A DNA stretch of 64,000 bases from Candidatus Binatia bacterium (GCA_951812575.1 OX638322.1:186001-250000); one strand, 5' to 3'. Positions 36,195-44,668 are shown, numbered from the stretch's first letter. The notes: generated by a model from the letters alone, not told the origin. Numbers and translations are program-made.

Positions 36195-36986
36195 GTGGAA
36201 CTCAAAGAGAAAATCATCGTCGTCACCGGTGGGGCGAGTGGCATCGGCAGAGCGCTGTGTCGGCGCTTTACTGCCGAGGGCGCGCGGACGGTCGTGGTGG
36301 TGGACCTGAACGCGGCCGGGGCGGCTGAGGTCGCGGCCGAGATTGGCTCGGTCGCCATGACGGCCGATGTGTCTAAAGAGGCTGACATAGTGCGGGTGAT
36401 TGACCACACCGAGCGCGACATCGGCCCGATCGATCTGTTCTGTTCCAACGCCGGCATTGCCGCGACCGGTGGTGTGGAAACCTCGGACGAGGCCTGGCAG
36501 AAGAGCTGGGATGTGAACGTCATGTCGCATATCTATGCGGCCCGCACGCTGGTGCCGCGCATGATTAACCGGGGTGGAGGCTATCTGCTGAATACCGCCT
36601 CGGCCGCGGGCTTACTCAATCAGATCGGCTCGGCCTCCTATGGCGTGACCAAACACGCCGCAGTCGGCTTTGGGGAGTGGTTGGCGCTGACGCACGCGCA
36701 CCAGGGGATTAAGGTTTCGCTGCTGTGTCCCCAAGCGGTCAGAACGCCCATGCTGGAGAACAACGAGAGCAGCCGCGCGGCGAGCGTCGATGGCCTAATG
36801 GAGCCGGAGGAGTTGGCCGAAGTGGTCGTTGAGGGCCTGCGGGCCGAGCGTTTTCTGATTTTGCCGCATCCCCAGGTCCTGGAATATATGCAACGCAAAA
36901 CCGGCGACTACGATCGCTGGCTCAGGGGCATGAACCGTTTACAGGAACGTCTGGGCACGGCCAAGGAAGAGCAGGGCCTGCCATGA
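36195..36986 (+). CDS. Short-chain dehydrogenase/reductase
   Basis: The 263-residue SDR has TGGASGIGRALC, SNAGIAATGG, and catalytic YGVTKHAAVGF; the end is helical (MNRLQERLGTAKEEQG) rather than the usual VDGG, as in membrane-peripheral SDRs. VVVDLNAAGA after the second strand suggests NAD. The start is GTG at 36195, six bases after AGGAGG; the longer frame from 36132 lies inside the amidohydrolase. It shares an operon with that gene. Confidence 0.92.
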   Translation: MELKEKIIVVTGGASGIGRALCRRFTAEGARTVVVVDLNAAGAAEVAAEIGSVAMTADVSKEADIVRVIDHTERDIGPIDLFCSNAGIAATGGVETSDEAWQKSWDVNVMSHIYAARTLVPRMINRGGGYLLNTASAAGLLNQIGSASYGVTKHAAVGFGEWLALTHAHQGIKVSLLCPQAVRTPMLENNESSRAASVDGLMEPEELAEVVVEGLRAERFLILPHPQVLEYMQRKTGDYDRWLRGMNRLQERLGTAKEEQGLP

Positions 36987-37454
36987 GCTTTGCCCCGAGT
37001 GATACCGTATTGGAAATAAGAGAGCGTTATAGTCCAGCAATGACTCAACCAAGTGGACGGCGTGCTGCGTGGCACTGTTTATGGCGCGTTCCTTGTTTGC
37101 GCTTGCCCACCCGGAATCCCGGAAAGAATATGAGGAAAGTTCGATGCAGAACACTCTGTCCAGGGAGGCGAGGCCCCAGACCAACGAGACGACGTGGCGC
37201 GGACGCAAAACTTGACTCATTTGTTACCCTAGAGTGATTCACGATTCTGTGTAGTTCCCGTAGGTCGGATGAGCAGAGCGTAATCCGACAGGGGCCGGGC
37301 GGGTTACGCCTGCGGCTAAACTGGCCTACTGGGCTATAGCTTAAACTTATCGTGAAATGCTCTAGCCCCGCGTTCAAGACTGGAAGCGCTCCTTACCTTG
37401 GCTTGACCCCGGACAGGGCCGCCGTTATCCTGCGTACCCTACCAGGAGATAAAG
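36987..37454. other. 468-bp intergenic region
   Basis: An ATG at 36983 overlaps the SDR stop (ATGA) and opens a frame whose first residues (MSFAPSDTVLEIRERYSP) look like a plausible protein start, but the rest becomes an arginine/cysteine-rich shadow with no family; it may be the remnant of a third operon gene. The region also holds a REP-like element (37260-37329). I see no other gene. Confidence 0.4.
37260..37329. repeat. REP-like palindromic element, copy 1
   Basis: The unit starts GTAGGTCGGATGAGC, contains GCGTAATCCGACA and ends GGCCTAC. Its two arms can pair (TCGGAT with ATCCGA, GTAGGTC with GGCCTAC). The same unit is at 40968-41040. Elements with this core are dispersed in many proteobacterial genomes. 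Confidence 0.8.
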
Positions 37455-38321
37455 ATGTTCTCAAAGGTTCACGGTTCGCCTCCCCCCTCGTCCCTTCAAC
37501 ACATCTCCTCTACGTCCGTTTCGGCGGGGACGTTCAATGAGCGCGAAGTCAAGGAAGTAAAGGCGAGCTTGCCCTCTGTGAAGTCTGAAAGTATGCCCCT
37601 CACTCTGCCTCCTCAGCGCACCCTCACCGGCTTGGAGACATCCAACGGAAACGAAGTCGGGGGGTTGGAGCTGAGCCCGCTGCCGGCTCCGGTGCATCCC
37701 GGCGGGCCGAACTCTGTATTGGGTAGGGCCGTAGTGGATAAGGACTGGGTGGTGGCCGATACCAGGCGCACAGAGATGATGGGAGTGATCGACCGGCTTC
37801 TGAAAGAAGGCAAACGCCCAGGGATCGTTCTGATCGACATCACGGGCTGGTATGAGAAGCCAGGAACGGATGCAGACGGAGATATGCGGCGCGTCATGGG
37901 TCTGCTCGAATATGCGAAGCAGAAAGAGCTTCCGGTTTTTCACGTCGAGATAGATCGTGTGAACTGCATGACACCGCCCAACATGCGCGATTACCCGCAT
38001 TATCATGCAGCGAACAAGACGGGGAGCATCGCGCATTTTTCTGTTTATCCGACGGTGAGCGAGGCGCTGGAAGCCCGCAAGGTGGGACCACTGATTCTGG
38101 CAGGGTCGCGGCGTAGCCAATGCGTTCTGAATACGGCGGTGGGCGAGCCTGTCCGGCGGGGTGCGCAAGAGATCAAGGAGGGAACCGCGGCGAACGAAAA
38201 GCATGATGTTTACGTGGCCGCGATGTATGCAATTGACAGCCTCGGCGGGTCAAGGGTAAGCATGAAATGCTACGAGCAGCCGCGCGTGACCGTGGTTTCG
38301 ACACCCCTGGAAGAGCTATGA
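37455..38321 (+). CDS. Isochorismatase-like cysteine hydrolase with long N-terminal extension
   Basis: The 288-residue protein has the cysteine-hydrolase fold from about residue 100: GIVLIDITGWYEK (Asp), KQKELPVFHVEID, and the nucleophile region LAGSRRSQCVLNTAVG (Cys). The first 90 residues are a low-complexity, Pro/Ser/Lys-rich extension (PPPSSLQHISST, LEVSPLPAPV-like) not typical of the family and possibly a linker. No signal peptide is visible. AGGAG lies 6 bases before the ATG at 37455. The last codons are repeated in tandem just downstream. Confidence 0.78.
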   Translation: MFSKVHGSPPPSSLQHISSTSVSAGTFNEREVKEVKASLPSVKSESMPLTLPPQRTLTGLETSNGNEVGGLELSPLPAPVHPGGPNSVLGRAVVDKDWVVADTRRTEMMGVIDRLLKEGKRPGIVLIDITGWYEKPGTDADGDMRRVMGLLEYAKQKELPVFHVEIDRVNCMTPPNMRDYPHYHAANKTGSIAHFSVYPTVSEALEARKVGPLILAGSRRSQCVLNTAVGEPVRRGAQEIKEGTAANEKHDVYVAAMYAIDSLGGSRVSMKCYEQPRVTVVSTPLEEL

Positions 38322-38356
38322 GCAGCCGCGCGTGCCCGCGGTTTCGACACCCCTGG
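38274..38356 (+). repeat. 46-bp tandem duplication of the hydrolase 3' end
   Basis: GAGCAGCCGCGCGTG starts at 38274 and again at 38320, with 35 of 37 bases matching. In frame, copy 1 reads EQPRVTVVSTPLEEL-stop and copy 2 EQPRVPAVSTPLARTKPRA-stop. The gene's stop codon lies at the junction, so copy 2 is outside the gene. Confidence 0.85.
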
Positions 38357-38375
38357 CGCGGACGAAACCGCGGGC
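38334..38375. terminator. 13-bp perfect hairpin after the hydrolase gene
   Basis: GCCCGCGGTTTCG (38334-38346) pairs with CGAAACCGCGGGC (38363-38375) around a 16-base loop. It lies 13 bases after the stop, formed partly by the second repeat copy. There is no T-run, so it may protect the 3' end of the mRNA rather than terminate. Confidence 0.5.
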
Positions 38376-38607
38376 GTGAGTATCCCTGCCGCTTGCCGGT
38401 CCAGTCCGCAAGGTGTTGCCCCGTACATGAGACAGACCATTGCCGACTGGGCCATTCAGGTGTTCGACGGTAGGGGTCAGTCAGGACACATCGATGCAGC
38501 ACGTGTCTTTAACCAGTCGCTTCCGTCGCATCGCCGACGGACCGGACGAAGTGCATATGTCACAACTCGGTCGCTGGACTCAACGCGATGCCAGGGGAGT
38601 GCGCTAA

Positions 38608-38874
38608 GTGGACCGCACCGGATCGAATCGACCCTTTATCGCCGGGATGGTCCTGACCTGCCCGGAGCCGACCTGCGGCTATGCGCTGTACGAAATTACG
38701 CGCTGGGCCCTCACCCAGGATTTGCTGGAAGACAACCAGCACTATATGAAGCCGCTCCACGCCGCGATTCGTCCGCGCTCGGTATGGTCTTCGCTCAAAT
38801 GCGGATTTTGCGGCACTTCGCTCTATGACTATAAGCGGCGCGCGTTACATACGTTTGAGCTGGGCTGGTGGTAA
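38608..38874 (+). CDS. Small zinc-ribbon-like protein, unknown
   Basis: The 88-residue frame starts with GTG 8 bases after GGGGAG. It contains two cysteine pairs, VLTCPEPTCGYALYE and LKCGFCGTSLYDYK, spaced about 45 residues apart like a zinc ribbon, with ITRWALTQDLLED as a helix between them. No family is recognised and there is no signal peptide. The frame is probably real because the cysteine knuckles are ordered, but it is short and lies in a disturbed region beside the tandem repeat. Confidence 0.5.
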   Translation: MDRTGSNRPFIAGMVLTCPEPTCGYALYEITRWALTQDLLEDNQHYMKPLHAAIRPRSVWSSLKCGFCGTSLYDYKRRALHTFELGWW

Positions 38875-38877
38875 GCC

Positions 38878-39249
38878 CTAGCCGTCCTGCCCCGCTTCGT
38901 TGGCGATGGCGAGCAACACATCCGCGTGGCAGTCGTCATCCAGCGGACACCAGCAGGCCAGGTTCTTCCCTCTGAAGTGTTGCTGAATGGTCTCCGCCGA
39001 GGGCGGGGGTGGGAGCGCGTCGCCACCCTTAAAAAGCGCAGCCAGCCCTGGGACCAATTGGTCATTCAGCCACAGCTTGTACACGGCCACCAGAAAGCCG
39101 CGATCAACGGCCATGTCGGGTTTTTCCTTGAGCCGAAAGAACGGATTGCCCCACTTGCCGGGCCGTCCGACATAGACCGCATTTTTCGGCATCTTCCAGC
39201 CTTTGGTACGTTTGCGTTGAATCCGCTTTGGGGGTCTTTTGCGTGCCAT
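38878..39249 (-). CDS. DUF4326-domain protein
   Basis: The 123-residue protein has the DUF4326 signature: KRIQRKRTKGWKMPKNAVYV, GRPGKWGNPF, and the end GKNLACWCPLDDDCHADVLL, a domain of unknown function often found in phage and mobile gene sets. The CWCPL...CHAD cysteine/histidine cluster suggests metal binding. The start at 39249 is chosen because the family begins there; the upstream frame to 39369 overlaps the promoter region of the flavin monooxygenase. It is convergent on the zinc-ribbon-like gene. Confidence 0.82.
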   Translation of the reverse strand: MARKRPPKRIQRKRTKGWKMPKNAVYVGRPGKWGNPFFRLKEKPDMAVDRGFLVAVYKLWLNDQLVPGLAALFKGGDALPPPPSAETIQQHFRGKNLACWCPLDDDCHADVLLAIANEAGQDG

Positions 39250-39361
39250 GCGCTCAGCATAAGACGGTCCGGTGTTCAGAGCAAGCGTTGACAGACGCTC
39301 GACAAGGCCGCCCTGAACGCAGTACGCTATGGGCATTCGTGTATCGTTCAAGGATACGGTT

Positions 39362-40663
39362 ATGCTCAAGCAAATTCATCTCGCCGGCTTCGCCCTCTTT
39401 ACCCCGGCCCCGCATATGCCGCTGTCGTGGATCTATCCGCGCGAGAAAATTCGCCACAAATGGTATGAGGGCGAGTACTGGGAAGCCGTGGTCCGCACCC
39501 TGGAGCGCGGCAAGTTCGACATGCTGTTCTTCGCGGACAGCCTGGCGGGGGGCACGCAGCCTGATCAGGTGCGCTACGCCATCCAATTCCCCAGCCACGA
39601 CCCGGTTGCTCTGATAACCTATCTCTCGGCGGTCGCCAAAAAACTCGGCTTTGCCGTCACCATGTCCACGACCTTTTACCCACCGTTTCTGCTGGCCCGG
39701 ACGCTATCGACGCTCGACCATCTGACCAAGGGCCGGATCGGCTGGAATATCGTCTCCTCGACCTCAACGGCCGAGGCGAGAAACTTCGGGTTGGAGAGCC
39801 TGCCGGCGCATGACGACCGCTATGAGCGCGCCGACGAATATATGCAGGTCTGCTACGACCTGTGGAACAGCTGGGACCCGGATGCCGTGCAAATGGACAT
39901 GGAGCACAAGGTCTTTGCCGATCCGTCCAAAGTCCACCGCGTCGACTTTCAGGGGCGGTGGTATCGGGTCCAGGGGCCGTTTACGGTCATGCCCTCCGTC
40001 CGCCGGCGGCCGTTTCTGTTTCAGGCCGGCCAGTCGGACCGGGGGCGGGCCTTTGCCGCCCAACACGCCGAGGGCATCTTCAGTGCCGCCCGCGGCGTCA
40101 AGCAGATGCGCGCATTCTGCGAGGATATTGCCAGCCGGGCCGAACGCCTGGGCCGCAACCCGGACGACATCCCCATCATGTGGGCCGGCCAGCCGCTGGT
40201 GGCCGAGAGCGCATCCGAGGCGCGTGAACGCTGGGCCGCCATTCGTGCCCGGATTCCGCTCGAAGCATCCTTGGCCCAGATGTCGATGCACTTCAATCTC
40301 GACCTGTCCCGGTTCGACCTCGACGTGCCGGTTCAGGATTTGGACGTGCCCGGCACCAGAGGCTTGTTCGAGATGTATCAAAAATACGACGTGAACATCA
40401 CGCTACGTGATATCGCGAGAACCTATCTGGCCGGGAGTGATACCAACCCCTTGGTCGGCACTCCGTCGCAGGTGGCGGACGCCATGCAACACTTTCTCGA
40501 AGAAGGCGGCGGCAACGGGTTTCAGATTACGCCGCCGTTCTACGCGCCCGACTATTATGAAGACCTGGTGAATCTCCTCGTTCCGGAGCTCCAGAAACGC
40601 GGAGTCTACCGGGGCGACTACACGGGCACGACCTTACGCGAGCATCTGTGCGGGTCGGGATGA
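39362..40663 (+). CDS. LLM-class flavin monooxygenase, NtaA/SnaA/DszA group
   Basis: The 433-residue protein belongs to the luciferase-like, FMNH2-dependent monooxygenases of the NtaA/SnaA/DszA group: LFFADSLAGGT, FAVTMSTTFYPPFLLARTLSTLDHL (quoted in part: YPPFLLARTLSTLDHL), GRIGWNIVSSTSTAEARNFG, YERADEYMQVCYDLWNSWD (in part), LFQAGQSDRGRAFAAQHAE. It needs reduced FMN from a separate reductase, not encoded nearby. Probable substrates are amines, sulphones or similar organics. The start at 39362 follows AAGGA by 8 bases. Confidence 0.92.
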   Translation: MLKQIHLAGFALFTPAPHMPLSWIYPREKIRHKWYEGEYWEAVVRTLERGKFDMLFFADSLAGGTQPDQVRYAIQFPSHDPVALITYLSAVAKKLGFAVTMSTTFYPPFLLARTLSTLDHLTKGRIGWNIVSSTSTAEARNFGLESLPAHDDRYERADEYMQVCYDLWNSWDPDAVQMDMEHKVFADPSKVHRVDFQGRWYRVQGPFTVMPSVRRRPFLFQAGQSDRGRAFAAQHAEGIFSAARGVKQMRAFCEDIASRAERLGRNPDDIPIMWAGQPLVAESASEARERWAAIRARIPLEASLAQMSMHFNLDLSRFDLDVPVQDLDVPGTRGLFEMYQKYDVNITLRDIARTYLAGSDTNPLVGTPSQVADAMQHFLEEGGGNGFQITPPFYAPDYYEDLVNLLVPELQKRGVYRGDYTGTTLREHLCGSG

Positions 40664-40703
40664 AAGTCTCTGTGATAAAGAAGAGAGAGACACTCAACGG
40701 TCT

Positions 40704-40922
40704 CTACTTTCCCGCAGGAGGAACAGCCTCGTATTCCACCGGCAGGAGATTTCCTAGATTGACATGTTTGGAGGCGTCCAGAATCTCTATCCCAACGATT
40801 TGGTCGCCTTCACCCATATCTAAGACAATATCCTCGGACAGCCGTCTGTTCATCACCTGACGCTTTTGATCGTCGAGGCGTATATACAGAAGATCAGACC
40901 TCGCGTTGTACTGAATCCGCAT
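40704..40922 (-). CDS. DUF2283-domain protein
   Basis: The 72-residue protein has the DUF2283 pattern: IQYNARSDLLYIRLDD, then DIVLDMGEGDQIVGIEILDASK. These very small proteins of unknown function are often found with TA modules. The start at 40922 follows GGTGGGAG by 8 bases. It is convergent on the flavin monooxygenase and is followed upstream by a REP-like element. No toxin partner is adjacent. Confidence 0.85.
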   Translation of the reverse strand: MRIQYNARSDLLYIRLDDQKRQVMNRRLSEDIVLDMGEGDQIVGIEILDASKHVNLGNLLPVEYEAVPPAGK

Positions 40923-40967
40923 TAGGTTTCTCCCACCTACCATAAAAGACGTAGACCGTCACAGTAA

Positions 40968-41040
40968 GTAGGTCGGATTAGCGGAGCGTAATCCGACAAG
41001 TATGGGCTGTCGGGTTACGCCTACGGCTAACCCGACCTAC
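40968..41040. repeat. REP-like palindromic element, copy 2
   Basis: It begins GTAGGTCGGATTAGCGG, continues GCGTAATCCGACAAG and ends GGGTTACGCCTACGGC...CCCGACCTAC. Both halves are internally palindromic and the ends pair with each other. It is about 80% identical to 37260-37329. Confidence 0.85.
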
Positions 41041-41060
41041 ATGGCTGCCATTCCGCTCTC

Positions 41061-41134
41061 GTCATGCCGGACTTGATCCGGCATCCAGAGGGTCAAGGGT
41101 TGGAAGCCTGGATTCCGGCTTCCGCCAGAATGAC
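41061..41134. repeat. Dispersed inverted repeat (ATGCCGGACTTGATCCGGCAT type)
   Basis: GTCATGCCGGA and TCCGGCAT form a hairpin, followed by GGATTCCGGCTTCCGCCAGAATGAC, which closes with the opening GTCAT. Elements with this core are widespread intergenic repeats in proteobacteria. Confidence 0.7.
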
Positions 41135-41165
41135 GTTGCTAGCGGTAGCCCCAGAGGCAAGGATG

Positions 41166-41975
41166 CTACGCCGCCTGAGTGTCCTCAGCAAGCTCCATAT
41201 ACGTCTCGCGCCACTCACCGGTTTCGTCCCACCGAAAGGGCGTTTGCAGCGTCGTAAGCGGATAGCGCGCGGTCTCAAGCAGGTCGAGGGCCATGCCGAC
41301 GATAGCCCGCTGCATGTCCTTGTCGTCGGGCTTGCCGCACGGATTACCGAGCGGAAAGTCGGTAAAGACAAAGCGCGGTACCCCGCACTGCTCGACAATA
41401 TCGCGGGCCGAGCCGAGGACGACCGTGGGAATGCCGTGCGCTTCGAGATGCCGGGCAACCAGACTCACGGTCTGGTGACATACCGGTCACAGGGCGACCA
41501 GCAGGACAATATCGACTCCGTCCTTACGGCAGAAGTCGAGCACGGCCGGGGCATCCTCGTGCACAGTCTGCCGCGCACTATAGACCGTGGGCACGCCGTA
41601 AAAGCGCGGCGACAGGCTGCCGAGCCGGCCTTCGGCCACGTACTCATTCAAGCGGCGGACAGGCAGGAAGGTTTCGACATCGTCGGTATGGGTGGCCGTT
41701 TTGTGCCACGACAGGTGATGGGTGTAGAGCGCCTCGGGGGCGGGTCGGGTGGCCGCGGCATACCGGCTGCGCTTCCGCCCGCCCTGCAAATCCGGGGCCG
41801 CGGTGGTGACCAGCGCGACCCGGCTTTCACTCAGCGGCTTGGTCAGCGGCGTGAACGGCGCGTCCGGGTTGGACGCCCAGCGGTAAGGATTACCGTAGCC
41901 CTTCGCCAAGTAGAATTCACGCGATTTGTCGATATAGCTGACAAAGCCGCGCTGGGTTGGATCGATATCACTCAT
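41166..41975 (-). CDS. GrdB-like selenoprotein (in-frame UGA read as selenocysteine)
   Basis: Read through the TGA at 41489-41487 the frame gives 269 residues: an N-terminal part (SYIDKSREFYLAKGYGNPYRW, quoted here as SREFYLAKGYGNPYRW, then RVALVTTAAPDLQGG), the redox motif U163-PVC-H in VAL-U-PVCHQTVSLVARHLE, and GIPTVVLGSARDIVEQCGVP. This matches the glycine/betaine/sarcosine/D-proline reductase selenoprotein B family, where UxxC(H) carries selenocysteine. A bacterial SECIS-like hairpin follows the UGA. Both halves are in the same frame, with no indel, and family sequence continues straight across. Cys-containing homologues read CPVCHQTV. The start at 41975 follows GGGAGGTCAGGC. SelABCD are not in the window. 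Confidence 0.82.
41458..41476 (-). promoter_or_regulatory. Bacterial SECIS-like hairpin
   Basis: On the mRNA strand ACCAGAC and GTCTGGT form a 7-bp stem with loop CGUGA. The loop starts 17 bases after the UGA and has G at its second position, in agreement with the known bacterial SECIS rules (loop 16-37 bases after UGA, G among the first two loop bases). Confidence 0.7.
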
Positions 41976-42022
41976 GCCTGACCTCCCTGCTCGTATACCG
42001 GCTTCAAGAATAGGGCCCGGAC

Positions 42023-43372
42023 CTAGGCGGCCATCAGCTCGGCCAAAGCATCGGCATCACTGACTGGATCGGGCCGGCCGTTGGCCAGCGGCCGCGAGCC
42101 GGGTTTTTTCTCAAACGGGTCAACCAGCCCCAGCGTCTTGCCGTGCTCGCGCATGACCGGAATGACGTCGCGGTTGAGCAGTTCCAGACAGCGCATCCGG
42201 TCCTTGGCCGGCACCGGGCCGTCCAGCCAGAAGGAGAAGATGCCCGGCCGCAGGATATCCTGGATTTTCTTGAGCTTGGGAATCACGTTGTCCGGCGTAC
42301 CGGCGATCATGACCATTTCCTTGAGGACGCCGGGATAGCTATCATAAATAGTCTTTTTGACGGCCTCGATCTCTTCGACCGTCGTTTCTCCGCCCTCACC
42401 GTACAGCGGTCCGGCAGAGGCATTGACGCCGAAGTTCGTCCGGGCCAGCCGGCGGGTCGCCGCTTTCGAGTTATAGCCCGGAGGAAACATCCATTCGGGC
42501 CGGGCGAAATGCGCAAAGGCTCCACCGTACAGAATGCGCTTGCCCATTTCTTCCGCGCGTTCCTGCGTATCCGCGACCATGACCGGTTGCAGATAGCCAA
42601 AATTCTCCGGCCCGGCCTGATAGCCTTCACGGGCTGCGGCTGTATTGTAGAAATCCCACAGTTCCAGGGTCGGTTCGAGTCGGGTAGCCAGGGCCACGTA
42701 GGGGTAGCGGTTCTTGGCGCACCACGCGACCGTCTCGGGGCTGATGAGACCGGGAATCCAGAAGGGCGGATGCGGCTCCTGGACGGGCAGTACCCAGGGA
42801 TTGACGTGCCGGAAGTGGAAGTGTTTGCCCTCATACCGAAACGGGCCGGGCTTGGTCCACGACTTGACGATAAAGTCGATGCCCTCTTCAAAGTATTCGC
42901 GATTGAAAGCCGGGTTGGCATTATTGGCGAGCTGTTCGCTGCCCGCACCGCGCACCCAGCCGGAGATCAAGCGGCCATTGGAGATCAGGTCGATCATGGC
43001 CAGTTCTTCGGACAACCGAAGCGCATTCGACACGGTCGGAACCGGGTTGCCGAGCAGCGCCATTCTGACCCGGCTGGTCGCCTTGGCCAGGATCGAGGCT
43101 TCGACATCCATGACCGCGCCCAGGCAAAAGGGGGTGGCATGGTGCTCGTTGAGCATGATGCCGTCAAAGTTCATCAGCTCCTGATCGGTATAGATTTTCT
43201 CGTCGAGATACTGGTTGAGCAACCGCGCGCCGTGCTGACGATCGAAATAGCTGTTCGGCGTCCCGAAAAAGCTGCGTTTGCGAATAATCTCGTTTTCGAG
43301 GTCGCGGTATTGCTCCGGATGTTCTTCCGGGTCGTAGTGATACGCACGTTCCGTAAACCACATGAAATGCAT
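42023..43372 (-). CDS. LLM-class flavin-dependent oxidoreductase
   Basis: The 449-residue protein is a luciferase-like monooxygenase: FDGIMLNEHHATPFC, LARTSRVRMALLGNPVP-like (ATSRVRMALLGNPVP), EELAMIDLISNGRLISGWVRG, HFHFRHVNPWVLPVQEPHPP (in part) and PPFWIPGLISPETVAW. It would use FMNH2 or F420H2; the group is not resolved. The start at 43372 follows AGGAGGACAG. It follows the GrdB-like gene in the same direction (47 bases apart), so the two may be co-transcribed from the monooxygenase promoter. Confidence 0.92.
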   Translation of the reverse strand: MHFMWFTERAYHYDPEEHPEQYRDLENEIIRKRSFFGTPNSYFDRQHGARLLNQYLDEKIYTDQELMNFDGIMLNEHHATPFCLGAVMDVEASILAKATSRVRMALLGNPVPTVSNALRLSEELAMIDLISNGRLISGWVRGAGSEQLANNANPAFNREYFEEGIDFIVKSWTKPGPFRYEGKHFHFRHVNPWVLPVQEPHPPFWIPGLISPETVAWCAKNRYPYVALATRLEPTLELWDFYNTAAAREGYQAGPENFGYLQPVMVADTQERAEEMGKRILYGGAFAHFARPEWMFPPGYNSKAATRRLARTNFGVNASAGPLYGEGGETTVEEIEAVKKTIYDSYPGVLKEMVMIAGTPDNVIPKLKKIQDILRPGIFSFWLDGPVPAKDRMRCLELLNRDVIPVMREHGKTLGLVDPFEKKPGSRPLANGRPDPVSDADALAELMAA

Positions 43373-43442
43373 AGTCTGTCCTCCTGCTGTGAAAAAACCA
43401 GAAATATAAGAGACGGGCGGCGGAGGCAAGAGGAAACGCAGG

Positions 43443-44633
43443 CTACCCCGTCCCCTTATGCGTCCGCACGATGAGTCCTCGATGTTGTGGATGGCGTGTC
43501 TCGACTTGGACGTCGCGGTAGACATCTCCCTTGAGGGGCGAGAGGTAGCCGATGCTGTATTGCTGGCGAAGTTCGTGGGCAATGGTCTGGGTTGCTTGTT
43601 CGAGTACAGTGTGGCTCCCCAGAATATCTTTCGTACTCAGAAAAAAATGTTGGGCGCCGGTCGTGTCACTCAGCGATTGCAGCAGGTCAACATCCACCGA
43701 GCCAAAATTGGGCCGGCCCCGACTGGGCATGAAGGGACCACCCATCCCGCCCATCCCCCACATGGGCATCCGCTGGCTTCGTGCACCCTGGCTGAGATTA
43801 CCGATACCGATGGTGTATATGAGAATATTGGTTTCCCGCGCCGCCCGAAAAGCGTCTTCGCGTGAGGCCGTGCTTGAGGTATCCAGTCCATCACTCATGA
43901 GGATGAGGGCTTTCTTCTGACGCTGGCCGCGTTGGATGCGTTGCAGACCGCCCAACACGGCGTCGTACAGGGCCGTCTCGCCGCCCGGCTGGAGACCGGC
44001 CGTAGCCTGCGTCAACAGGCTGGGGCTGTCGGTAAAGTCCTGTAAGATCGTGAGCTGGTGATTAAACCCTAGAAGAAAAACCTCGTCGCCGGGCTTAATC
44101 GCTTGAGCAAAACTCCGCAGGGCAAGGACGGCCCGGCGCCGTTTGCCGTGCATGCTTTCACTCATGTCAACCAGGAGGCCCAGACTGACCGGCTCCTGTT
44201 GGCCAGTATTAAAATAGGTAATGAGCTGAGACTGGCCCCCTTCGTAGATGATAAAATCCTCGGGAGTCAGACCGTTGATATATTGACCGTTCTGATCAGT
44301 CACGGTGACAGTGAGGAGTTGGGTGGGTCTTGAAGTCCGTTTTTGGAGATGCGGAGGCGGAATGCCCTGTTGACGTGGAAGGGTCTGCATAGACGGTTGC
44401 GAGACCGAGGGCAGTTCCAGGACTTGGGGCCGGGCGGGGGCATAGCGCTGCGGGGAAGAGGGCCGGGGAGTTTGTTGCGGCGCTGGCCGCGTTCCCTGCC
44501 ACCCGTCGAGTTGCAACCCGCGCGTCTGGTCGTCTGTGTCCTGCGCGGAAGAGAGCGAAGGAGCAAGCAGGAGATGGGAGAGGAGGAGAAGACAGAGCAA
44601 TACGCCAGGATGTTTGTCTATGCTCTGCCTCAT
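43443..44633 (-). CDS. Secreted VWA-domain protein
   Basis: The 396-residue protein has a signal peptide (VLLCLLLLSHLLLAPSLSS, cleavage near SAQ), a Gln/Pro/Arg-rich region, a short beta domain (LLTVTVTDQNGQYINGLTPE), and a von Willebrand factor A domain with the MIDAS motif VDMSES (about residue 152) plus ALILMSDGLDTSS. It resembles the VWFA-related proteins abundant in Acidobacteria. A methionine/glycine-rich insert (RMPMWGMGGMGGPFMPSRG) is unusual. Its function may be adhesion or assembly in the periplasm. Confidence 0.9.
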   Translation of the reverse strand: MRQSIDKHPGVLLCLLLLSHLLLAPSLSSAQDTDDQTRGLQLDGWQGTRPAPQQTPRPSSPQRYAPARPQVLELPSVSQPSMQTLPRQQGIPPPHLQKRTSRPTQLLTVTVTDQNGQYINGLTPEDFIIYEGGQSQLITYFNTGQQEPVSLGLLVDMSESMHGKRRRAVLALRSFAQAIKPGDEVFLLGFNHQLTILQDFTDSPSLLTQATAGLQPGGETALYDAVLGGLQRIQRGQRQKKALILMSDGLDTSSTASREDAFRAARETNILIYTIGIGNLSQGARSQRMPMWGMGGMGGPFMPSRGRPNFGSVDVDLLQSLSDTTGAQHFFLSTKDILGSHTVLEQATQTIAHELRQQYSIGYLSPLKGDVYRDVQVETRHPQHRGLIVRTHKGTG

Positions 44634-44668
44634 ATAGATTTCCCTATGGGTTTCCCCGCCTCCCCTAT

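Noticed and set aside
38376..38828. 150-residue plus-strand frame
   Set aside because: Arg/Pro/Ser-rich with no motif; overlaps the zinc-ribbon-like frame that has better features.
41487..41489. TGA in the GrdB-like gene taken as a nonsense mutation
   Set aside because: The frame continues with full family sequence, the codon falls at the known Sec/Cys site, and a SECIS-like hairpin follows at the right distance.
42143..43474. 443-residue plus-strand frame over the flavin oxidoreductase gene
   Set aside because: Antisense shadow of a gene with a good ribosome site and luciferase-like motifs; its own sequence shows no domain.
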